8,981 bases of DNA from Bacteroidota bacterium (GTDB lineage Bacteria; Bacteroidota; Bacteroidia; AKYH767-A; CANKSK01): contig CANKSK010000030.1 in the NCBI GenBank assembly GCA_947485425.1, positions 1 to 8,981 on the forward strand. Reading direction: 5' to 3'. The notes below the pieces were generated by a model, which searched no databases, was not told the DNA's origin, and worked only from the letters and a program-made list of their open reading frames with translations. A program made the translations under genes and the position numbers. Below are positions 1 to 6,100 of the stretch, in pieces (position 1 is the stretch's first letter; every line of letters starts with the position of its first letter).

Positions 1-70
1 AAATTTCATTGGCATAATACTTGTAAATATTTTCAAAAATAAATTTTATAACACCTAAAAAACTATTTCT

Positions 71-1522
71 ATGGTATCTACAATCAAAAAATTCGTATTT
101 TTTATTGCATTGGCTACAGGTAGTGGATTTCTGGGAGCAGCTGCTTATCGGGCTGTATATGAAAAAAGTTCAATTGCCTTAAAAATGCAAGAAGGTACGC
201 CTTCGCAATTTGCCTCCTATAAAGGAGATGCGCCTGAAACATCTGTCGATTTTATAAAGGCAGCAGAAATGACTGTCCACTGCGTGGTGAATGTGAAAAC
301 GTATTTTAACCAACAGATTTCGAATGGTTTTGACCCCTTTCGGGATTTTTTTTATGGACAACGCCAACAACCTGAATTTAGGCAAGCAGAAGCTAGTGGC
401 TCTGGTGTAATCATTACCGATGATGGATATATCGTTACCAATTATCATGTCATCGAAAATGCTGAAAAAATAGAAATCACCTTAAATGACAAAAGAAATC
501 TAACCGCTAAACTTATTGGCTCTGACCCTACTACGGATTTGGCTCTTTTGAAAATTGAAGGTACAGGTTATCCCAGTGTAATTTACGGTAATTCAGATGA
601 TTTGAAAGTGGGGGAATGGGTCTTGGCTGTTGGAAACCCCTTTAATCTGACTTCCACCGTTACTGCCGGTATTGTCAGTGCCAAAGCTCGGGATATCAAT
701 ATTTTGTCTTCTCAATTTAAAATTGAATCCTATATTCAAACGGATGCTGCCGTAAATCCTGGTAATAGTGGTGGCGCCCTTGTAAATACCCGTGGAGAGC
801 TCATTGGCATTAACTCTGCAATTGCTTCAAATACAGGTTCATATGCGGGTTATTCTTTTGCCGTTCCTGTAAATATCGTTAAAAAAGTAGCCAACGATTT
901 ATTGGAATATGGAAGTGTGCAAAGGGCTTTCATTGGTGTTAATATTCGTGAAGTAGATGCCAAGCTTGCCTCGGAGAAAAATCTAAAAAATATCAAAGGG
1001 GTTTATGTCGAGGGCATTACTCCCGGAGGAGCCGCGGCAGATGCGGGCATCCGTGCTGGTGATATCATTACCCGTGTCGCTGGAAATGCGGTAAACACTT
1101 CACCGGAATTGCAAGAACAAGTTGGCAAGTACAGACCTGGTGATAAAATTGAAGTGGTTATCGTTCGTGAGGATGTTGAAAAAGTCTTAAAAATGGAGTT
1201 GAAAAACAAGGAGGGGAATACGGAAATCATTAAAAAAGACAAAAATGCCATCATTTCGATGTTGGGTGCTGAATTTGAAACCCTTTCCGCTGAGGAACTT
1301 CGCAAATTGAATATTCAAGGCGGCGTTAAAATTTCCCGTCTTAGCGGTGGAAAATTAAGAAGTGCCGGTATTCGGGAAGGATTTATTATCACTTCTATTG
1401 ATAAAAAAGAAATACGAGATACGGATGATTTGGTATTTATGTTGAAAAATAAAAAAGGTGGTGTTCTCATTGAAGGCGTCTATCCCAACGGAATGAGAGC
1501 CTTTTATGGCTTTGGTATTTGA
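71..1522 (+). CDS. htrA: HtrA/Deg-family periplasmic serine protease with two PDZ domains
   Basis: This is a 483-residue HtrA/DegP/DegQ-type serine endoprotease, a family that degrades or refolds damaged proteins in the cell envelope. Residues about 8-27 are a hydrophobic N-terminal segment after two lysines, so it is either a signal peptide or a membrane anchor; I see no lipobox. The chymotrypsin-like domain spans about 60-275. The triad is visible as His126 (TNYHVI), Asp156 (TTDLALL) and Ser233 (GNSGGAL), so the protein should be active. PDZ1 covers about 285-375 and PDZ2 about 395-478, and the length matches two-PDZ Deg proteases. The ATG at 71 was chosen because the hydrophobic leader directly follows it. 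The upstream sequence is A/T-rich with no Shine-Dalgarno motif, as usual in Bacteroidota. A strong terminator follows, so it is probably a single-gene unit or the end of an operon that starts left of the window. The family is certain; DegP versus DegQ type cannot be decided. Confidence 0.96.
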   Translation: MVSTIKKFVFFIALATGSGFLGAAAYRAVYEKSSIALKMQEGTPSQFASYKGDAPETSVDFIKAAEMTVHCVVNVKTYFNQQISNGFDPFRDFFYGQRQQPEFRQAEASGSGVIITDDGYIVTNYHVIENAEKIEITLNDKRNLTAKLIGSDPTTDLALLKIEGTGYPSVIYGNSDDLKVGEWVLAVGNPFNLTSTVTAGIVSAKARDINILSSQFKIESYIQTDAAVNPGNSGGALVNTRGELIGINSAIASNTGSYAGYSFAVPVNIVKKVANDLLEYGSVQRAFIGVNIREVDAKLASEKNLKNIKGVYVEGITPGGAAADAGIRAGDIITRVAGNAVNTSPELQEQVGKYRPGDKIEVVIVREDVEKVLKMELKNKEGNTEIIKKDKNAIISMLGAEFETLSAEELRKLNIQGGVKISRLSGGKLRSAGIREGFIITSIDKKEIRDTDDLVFMLKNKKGGVLIEGVYPNGMRAFYGFGI

Positions 1523-1542
1523 TTTTATTGGTGTTGTAGATG

Positions 1543-1599
1543 AAAAAACCGCGGAAAGCTTTATCTTTATTGGCGAATAAGGATTTTCGCGGTTTTTTT
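1543..1599 (+). terminator. Rho-independent terminator after htrA
   Basis: Arm 1543-1553 (AAAAAACCGCG) is the exact reverse complement of 1588-1598 (CGCGGTTTTTT). The helix extends inward through a G-T pair (1554/1587) and three A-T pairs (1555-1557 with 1584-1586). The apical loop is about 26 nt, larger than usual. The 3' arm runs into a T tract (1593-1599) and more T-rich sequence. The A run on the 5' side mirrors the T run, so it could also act in the opposite direction. It lies 20 bp after the htrA stop and separates htrA from rpoD. Confidence 0.85.
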
Positions 1600-1648
1600 A
1601 TTTTTTGTATGATGCAACATTTTGTTGAAAAATAACGTATTCCCATAG

Positions 1649-1678
1649 TTGTAAAATTTTGAAAAAGCAATACCTTCG
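1649..1678 (+). promoter_or_regulatory. Bacteroidota-type -33/-7 promoter for rpoD
   Basis: TTG at 1649-1651 is followed by a 19-bp spacer and TACCTTCG at 1671-1678. This fits the Bacteroidota housekeeping pattern TTG-N19-21-TAnnTTTG with one mismatch (C for T) in the -7 box. Transcription would start near 1684, giving an rpoD leader of about 75 nt. It lies just downstream of the htrA terminator, where a new promoter is expected. The assignment rests on consensus match and position only. Confidence 0.65.
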
Positions 1679-1759
1679 CACCCATAAAAGAAGCAGATAC
1701 TTTATTTCATCCTTTGCACGATATAGCAGATTTGAAATTTCTAAATAAACCAAACCAAC

Positions 1760-2623
1760 ATGAGGCAGCTAAAAATTACCAAGTCCATTACCAACAGAGA
1801 AAGTCAATCTCTGGAAAAATATTTGCAGGAAATTGGACGTGAAGAATTGATCAGTGCAGAAGAGGAAGTGATTCTTGCCCGAAAAATTAGGGACGGTGAT
1901 CAAAAAGCGCTTGACAGACTCACCAAAGCCAATTTGCGATTTGTGGTATCTGTTGCCAAGCAATATCAAAACCAAGGTTTAAGTTTGCCCGATTTAATCA
2001 ATGAAGGAAATTTAGGTCTTATCAAAGCGGCCAAAAGATTTGATGAAACCAGGGGATTTAAGTTTATTTCTTATGCCGTTTGGTGGATTCGTCAATCCAT
2101 TTTACAAGCTTTGGCTGAGCAATCACGTATTGTTAGGCTTCCCTTGAATCAGGTGGGCTCCCTTAACAAAATTAGCAAAGCCTATTCTAAACTTGAGCAG
2201 CAGTTTGAACGTGAGCCTTCTGCCGATGAGCTAGCTACCGTTCTAGAGCTTCCTTCTGATAAAATTGCAGATACCATGAAGGTGTCAGGCAAGCATATTT
2301 CAATGGATGCTCCTTTTGTGCAAGGAGAAGACAATAGCTTGATTGATGTTCTTGAAAATCAGGATTCTCCTCGTGCTGATAGCACATTGATGTCAGAATC
2401 TCTGCAAAAAGAAATTGAAAGATCTCTCAATACCCTTACCGAAAGAGAACGTGAAGTCATCAAGTTGTTTTTTGGAATTGGCATGAACCATGGACTTACT
2501 TTGGAGGAGATTGGTGCGAAGTTTGACCTTACCCGTGAAAGAGTGAGGCAAATCAAAGAAAAAGCCATTCGCCGACTCAGACATAAGTCGAGAAGTAAAC
2601 ATTTAAAGGCCTATTTGGGCTAA
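1760..2623 (+). CDS. rpoD: Primary (housekeeping) sigma-70 factor RpoD/SigA, short Bacteroidota form
   Basis: This 287-residue protein is the primary sigma subunit that directs RNA polymerase to housekeeping promoters. Region 1.2 spans about 14-46 ([10 protein letters not shown]). Region 2 spans about 52-122, with the core-binding [12 protein letters not shown] stretch (76-87) and the promoter-melting segment [20 protein letters not shown] (93-112). Region 3 is about 130-210. Region 4 is about 220-275, with the helix-turn-helix [19 protein letters not shown] (247-265) that contacts the upstream element. There is no region 1.1 or large non-conserved insert, so it is less than half the length of E. 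coli RpoD; this compact form is standard in Bacteroidota and goes with the -33/-7 promoters seen in this window. The ATG at 1760 was chosen because [15 protein letters not shown] is the usual N terminus in the phylum. The leader is A-rich without Shine-Dalgarno. The gene has its own promoter and terminator and so is likely transcribed alone. Confidence 0.97.
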   Translation: MRQLKITKSITNRESQSLEKYLQEIGREELISAEEEVILARKIRDGDQKALDRLTKANLRFVVSVAKQYQNQGLSLPDLINEGNLGLIKAAKRFDETRGFKFISYAVWWIRQSILQALAEQSRIVRLPLNQVGSLNKISKAYSKLEQQFEREPSADELATVLELPSDKIADTMKVSGKHISMDAPFVQGEDNSLIDVLENQDSPRADSTLMSESLQKEIERSLNTLTEREREVIKLFFGIGMNHGLTLEEIGAKFDLTRERVRQIKEKAIRRLRHKSRSKHLKAYLG

Positions 2624-2628
2624 TCAAT

Positions 2629-2663
2629 AAACCTGCATAAAACCTTTTATGCAGGTTTTTTTT
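2629..2663 (+). terminator. Rho-independent terminator after rpoD
   Basis: Arm 2629-2640 (AAACCTGCATAA) is the reverse complement of 2647-2658 (TTATGCAGGTTT). The loop is about 6 nt and a run of eight T follows from 2656. It begins 5 bp after the rpoD stop. The ATG at 2649 lies inside its 3' arm, which argues against using that ATG as the start of the next gene. Confidence 0.93.
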
Positions 2664-2696
2664 ATCAATAGAAAAAAACAGAAAACGATTCTAAAT

Positions 2697-4178
2697 ATGA
2701 ATACTGAAAACTTAAATACGAATTCTTTGTCTGCACAAAATGTGTATGAAAATGAACTAAAATCATGGATTGAAGAAGAAAAAGCCGCGATTGTTTTAAT
2801 AAGCATTGTCGGTAAGCTTTGGCTTGATAAATCGGTTGAGCTGGTAATCTTTCGAAATCGTTTGATTGATAGAAGTGGAAGTGAAATGTTAAACCTACAC
2901 CTCTATGCAAAAAACATTGTTAAAAAACCCATCAATATCTATGATACCGTAGCGATTGCCAGTGAGATGCTCAATATGGAGCTTGCTCCTTCCCGCATTG
3001 ATATCGGCCGCTTAGGTGCCGAATGGCTGATGGAAAAAAATAGTTTTAAAGATGTTGCTGATTTTTTATCTGTAAAATTGGCTAAATATACCGATGCTTC
3101 GAAATTTAGCTTGAAACCCAAAGATGTCATCTTGTATGGCTTTGGTCGTATTGGCCGTCTTGTAGCGAGAGAACTGGTTTCTCAATCCGGAAAAGGTGAG
3201 CAGCTCAGATTGAGAGCCATTGTGGCTAGATACAAAAATGAAGTTGAATTTATCAAACGGGCAGACTTGCTTCGTAATGATTCTGTTCATGGGCCTTTTT
3301 CGGGTACCATTGTAGAAGATTATGAAAATGGAACGCTAAATATCAATGGTCATTTGGTGCAGATGATTTCTGCAGGAGAGCCCGATAAAATCGATTATGA
3401 AAAATATGGTATTCAAGATGCTTTATTGATTGATAATACAGGTATTTCGCGCGATAGGGAGGGCCTTTCCAAACATTTGCTTTCCAAAGGGGTTGGAAAA
3501 GTTTTGCTTACCGCTCCGGGAAAGGGAGATATTCCAAATATTGTACATGGCATCAATCACAATGAATATACAAAGGATGATCGCATTTTTTCAGCGGCTT
3601 CTTGTACAACGAATGCCATTGTTCCTATCTTGACCGTTGTGGATCGCGCCTTGGGTATTGAACACGGGCATATCGAAACCATACATTCTTATACCAATGA
3701 TCAAAACCTCTTGGATAATTTTCATAGTAAATATCGTCGGGGCAGATCTGCTGCATTGAATATGGTAATTACCGAGACGGGTGCAGATAAAGCCGTTGCC
3801 AAGGTTTTGCCTCAACTCACCGGAAAACTCACGGGAAATGCGGTTCGGGTTCCTACTCCCGATGTGTCATTGGCCATCCTGAATTTAGGAGTGTCAAAAG
3901 AAACCACTAAAGAGGATGTCAATGAAATTCTGCGGGAAGCGGCCTTATCAGGAAATCTTGTAGAGCAAATTCAATATTCTTTTTCCAATGAATTGGTGTC
4001 AACAGATGTCATCGGAAATCCTTGTGCTTGCGTGTTTGATAGTCCTGCTACCATCGTTTCAAAAAATAAAAAACATGTTGTGCTTTATGTTTGGTATGAT
4101 AATGAATATGGATATAGTTTGCAGGTTGTCAGATTTGCCAAGCATCTATCTGAAGTCATTCGATTGAGATATTATTAA
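2697..4178 (+). CDS. gap: Glyceraldehyde-3-phosphate dehydrogenase, long form with N-terminal extension
   Basis: This 493-residue protein catalyses phosphorylating oxidation of glyceraldehyde-3-phosphate to 1,3-bisphosphoglycerate, or the reverse. Residues 1 to about 140 are an extra N-terminal domain absent from classical GAPDH of about 335 residues. The Rossmann domain starts with YGFGRIGR (147-154). The catalytic Cys303 is in AASCTTN and the partner His330 in HSYTNDQ. RRGRSAALN (347-355), RVPTPDVS (384-391) and WYDNEYGYS (466-474) complete the substrate-binding and C-terminal core. A long GAPDH family of about 460-490 residues is known in Proteobacteria and Bacteroidota. Where classical enzymes have AIND, with an Asp selecting NAD, this one reads AIVAR (174-178), so NADP use is possible. 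The ATG at 2697 is preferred over the in-frame ATG at 2649, which sits in the rpoD terminator stem and would add 16 unlikely residues. I see no clear promoter, so transcription may come from read-through of rpoD or from an unrecognised start. Confidence 0.93.
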   Translation: MNTENLNTNSLSAQNVYENELKSWIEEEKAAIVLISIVGKLWLDKSVELVIFRNRLIDRSGSEMLNLHLYAKNIVKKPINIYDTVAIASEMLNMELAPSRIDIGRLGAEWLMEKNSFKDVADFLSVKLAKYTDASKFSLKPKDVILYGFGRIGRLVARELVSQSGKGEQLRLRAIVARYKNEVEFIKRADLLRNDSVHGPFSGTIVEDYENGTLNINGHLVQMISAGEPDKIDYEKYGIQDALLIDNTGISRDREGLSKHLLSKGVGKVLLTAPGKGDIPNIVHGINHNEYTKDDRIFSAASCTTNAIVPILTVVDRALGIEHGHIETIHSYTNDQNLLDNFHSKYRRGRSAALNMVITETGADKAVAKVLPQLTGKLTGNAVRVPTPDVSLAILNLGVSKETTKEDVNEILREAALSGNLVEQIQYSFSNELVSTDVIGNPCACVFDSPATIVSKNKKHVVLYVWYDNEYGYSLQVVRFAKHLSEVIRLRYY

Positions 4179-4244
4179 GATGCTAGAGTAGGTTCAGACT
4201 AGAGCCAAACAGCTTCTTCACGGCATTTCTAAAACCAAGCTGCA

Positions 4245-5936
4245 TTGAAAATAAAAAATTCCCTTACGGAACCCTGGTACTTAAAATACTCTTTTTTTAT
4301 TTTAGTTGTATTTGTTTTGACCTTATACATCAAAACAATTGGCCTAAGCTATAGTCGTCTGGATGATGATTTCTACATCCTTACACAGCAGTCTTCAAAT
4401 GAAAAATGGTCTTCCTTGTTGGATGTATTCAATGAAGGGGTAGGAGGGAAAAGGGATATCTTATATCGCCCCGTATTCCGAACGACCTTTGTTTTTGAAA
4501 GCCACCTCTTGGCTCTTTTTCATCCTCAGGATTTTGCAAAAGCAGCAATCAAACTAGCCCATTTTGATAATATTCTGTTGCATATTATACAGGTTTTATT
4601 GTTTTTTCAACTGCTCATTTATTTGTCGTTTCATCGGCTCAATGCCTTGATGGCCTCTTTGCTTTTTGCTGCTCATCCCATTATGACTATGGCCGTGGCA
4701 TGGGTGCCGGGTAGAAATGAGATGCTATTGTCTGTTTTTATGCTTGTTTACCTCATTGGCTTTATAAAATATGTTGATAAGCCCAATTGGAAATGGCTTT
4801 TGGTTCAGGTGATTGGCTTCATGCTGGCTCTTTTTTCAAAAGAAAATGCGGTATGTATACCCTTGGCTGCTATGGCTTATCTATTCTTCTTTAAAAGAAA
4901 AACCATTTCTAAAAAAACATGGCTTTTTTCTTTTCTCATTTGGATGCCTTCTATTTTATTATGGTATGTCATAAGAAATCAGGCCATTGAAGAAGGATAT
5001 ATCTATGGTAGTTTTGGTGAAATGATTTCTTTGTTTTTTCAAAGAGCGCCTGCAATTATTCAGTATACGGGTAAAATATTTTTTCCATTAAATTTATCTG
5101 TTTATCCTTATATAAAAGATACTTCTTTTATACCGGGAATACTTGCTATTGGAGGTCTTGTGTGGGTTGCTTTTACCAACAAACAACGCAATATGTCACT
5201 GATTGGTTTTGGTATGTTATGGTATGTTCTTTTTATTCTTCCCGCATTTGTGGTGCCTAAAAACCTCACCAATGCCATGTTTGAGCACCGCATGTATGTA
5301 CCTTATACCGGTATGGTTTTTATCGTTGCAGGTGCTTTTCAGAATTGGAAAGTGTTTGGTGATTCGATGCGCAAAGGATTTGGTATTTCCCTTTTGGTTA
5401 TATGCAGTATGATAAGCTTTCGGTATTTTAATGTTTTTGCTGACGAATTTTCTTTTTTTAAAAACGCTGTTGAAAACAATCCGCATTCGTCTCAGGCCTC
5501 TCGGATGTATGCAATGCAGCTGAATACAGCCGGAAAGCAAGAGCAAGCCATTGGGTATTTTGAGAAAGCTTTGGCTTTAGATTCAAATGAACTATTTGCC
5601 AATTATTATCTGGCTGATTTGTTGTATATGAATGAAAATGATTTAGACAAGGCCGCTTATCATCTAGATAGGGAAATTAAACTCAATCCTTTTTTTCTGG
5701 AAACCTATGGGAAAAGAGTTTATGTGGCCTATCAGCATCGCGATTTTCAAACCATTAAAAAGTTGATGCAAAATGTTTTGAAGATGTATCCCAATAATGA
5801 AATATCGAGTCTGAATTTATTGATTTCCTATATGGAGTTGGGTGAAAAAGAAAATGCCCATACCCATCTTGATAAGATGCTGAAAGCAGGTGTTGCTGTG
5901 GATACTTCCTTGATTCGAAAAGTAAAAAGCATGTAG
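4245..5936 (+). CDS. Multi-pass GT-C-like membrane glycosyltransferase with C-terminal TPR repeats (TMTC-like)
   Basis: This 563-residue inner-membrane protein has about ten or more hydrophobic segments between residues 14 and 395, for example 14-30, 108-128, 160-175, 184-198, 226-243, 318-338 and 378-394. A soluble C-terminal part (about 410-550) is built of TPR-like helical repeats; KQEQAIGYFEKALALDSNE (431-449) is the clearest. The first extracytoplasmic loop holds an acidic LDDDFY motif (39-44), then YRPVFRTTF (74-82), HPIMTMAVAWVPGRNE (144-159) and SKENAVCIP (198-206). This pattern is shared with GT-C lipid-phosphosugar-dependent glycosyltransferases of the TMTC/TPR type, in which the acid pair is catalytic. 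The protein therefore probably transfers a sugar from a polyprenyl-phosphate donor to a protein or glycan outside the membrane, but donor and acceptor are unknown. The start is TTG at 4245: the frame opens only at 4233 after a TAA, and the next Met is inside the membrane domain. It lies 66 bp after GAPDH with no terminator between them, so the two may be co-transcribed. Confidence 0.78.
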   Translation: MKIKNSLTEPWYLKYSFFILVVFVLTLYIKTIGLSYSRLDDDFYILTQQSSNEKWSSLLDVFNEGVGGKRDILYRPVFRTTFVFESHLLALFHPQDFAKAAIKLAHFDNILLHIIQVLLFFQLLIYLSFHRLNALMASLLFAAHPIMTMAVAWVPGRNEMLLSVFMLVYLIGFIKYVDKPNWKWLLVQVIGFMLALFSKENAVCIPLAAMAYLFFFKRKTISKKTWLFSFLIWMPSILLWYVIRNQAIEEGYIYGSFGEMISLFFQRAPAIIQYTGKIFFPLNLSVYPYIKDTSFIPGILAIGGLVWVAFTNKQRNMSLIGFGMLWYVLFILPAFVVPKNLTNAMFEHRMYVPYTGMVFIVAGAFQNWKVFGDSMRKGFGISLLVICSMISFRYFNVFADEFSFFKNAVENNPHSSQASRMYAMQLNTAGKQEQAIGYFEKALALDSNELFANYYLADLLYMNENDLDKAAYHLDREIKLNPFFLETYGKRVYVAYQHRDFQTIKKLMQNVLKMYPNNEISSLNLLISYMELGEKENAHTHLDKMLKAGVAVDTSLIRKVKSM

Positions 5937-5964
5937 TATTTTTCTATCTTTCTCTTTCTCATGC

Positions 5965-5985
5965 GCAAGAGGGTTTTTCTCTTGC
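5965..5985. other. Inverted repeat between convergent genes, possible terminator without U tract
   Basis: GCAAGAG (5965-5971) and CTCTTGC (5979-5985) form a perfect 7-bp stem around a 7-nt loop. A second copy of CTCTTGC overlaps at 5985-5991 when read as CTCTTGCTCTTGC (5979-5991). The site lies between the stop of the GT-C/TPR gene (5936) and the 3' end of the minus-strand tRNA (6013), where transcripts from both sides should end. Neither strand has a T run directly after the stem, so it is not a canonical intrinsic terminator; it could be a weak terminator or an RNA 3'-end stabilising hairpin. Confidence 0.4.
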
Positions 5986-6012
5986 TCTTGCTCAATACTT
6001 AAACGGCTTCAG

Positions 6013-6084
6013 TGGTCCCGGGCAGAATCGAACTGCCATCTAGAGTTTAGGAAACTCCTATTCTATCCGTTGAACTACGGGACC
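6013..6084 (-). tRNA. tRNA-Arg (anticodon CCU)
   Basis: Read on the minus strand, a complete 72-nt cloverleaf is visible. The acceptor stem GGTCCCG (6084-6078) pairs with CGGGACC (6020-6014), with discriminator A at 6013. The D-arm is GTTC/GAAT with an 8-nt loop. The anticodon stem GGAGT/ACTCT has one G-U pair and encloses the loop TTCCTAA, giving anticodon CCT (complement at 6049-6051), which decodes the codon AGG. The variable loop is 4 nt (AGAT). The T-arm is GGCAG/CTGCC with loop TTCGATT. CCA is not encoded; the sequence after the discriminator is CTG, so CCA must be added enzymatically. The 5' end is 16 bp from the metG stop on the same strand, which suggests it is processed from the metG transcript. 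Confidence 0.96.
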
Positions 6085-6100
6085 TTTATTTTTGTATCTG

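Noticed and set aside
1..70. Possible promoter upstream of htrA, such as TAAATTTT at 40-47.
   Set aside because: In this A/T-rich leader the only nearby TTG (21-23) is 16 bp away, outside the 19-21 bp spacing, so no promoter can be assigned.
1003..1305. Opposite-strand open frames inside htrA, rpoD, GAPDH, the GT-C/TPR gene, metG and the LD-carboxypeptidase gene.
   Set aside because: All lie within genes with clear family motifs on the other strand, have no domain signatures and show low-complexity Ser/Phe/Arg-rich composition typical of antisense translation.
1540..1635. A 31-codon open frame from ATG at 1540 with a basic, hydrophobic product.
   Set aside because: It is almost wholly made of the htrA terminator stem, loop and T tract, and its apparent Lys- and Phe-rich composition comes from the A and T runs. 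There is no sign of translation.
4164..4196. TTG at 4164 followed 22 bp later by TAGGTTCA (4189-4196) as a possible promoter for the GT-C/TPR gene.
   Set aside because: The -7 box has two mismatches and the spacing is one base too long, so it is no better than background.
4204..4245. CAGCTT (4210-4215) and AAGCTG (4237-4242) could pair just before the TTG start of the GT-C/TPR gene.
   Set aside because: A 6-bp stem with a 21-nt loop is expected often by chance and there is no U tract, so neither a terminator nor an attenuator can be supported.
6013..6084. The tRNA gene as an integration site for a mobile element.
   Set aside because: No duplicated tRNA 3' fragment, integrase gene or island-like gene set is present in the window; both sides are housekeeping genes.
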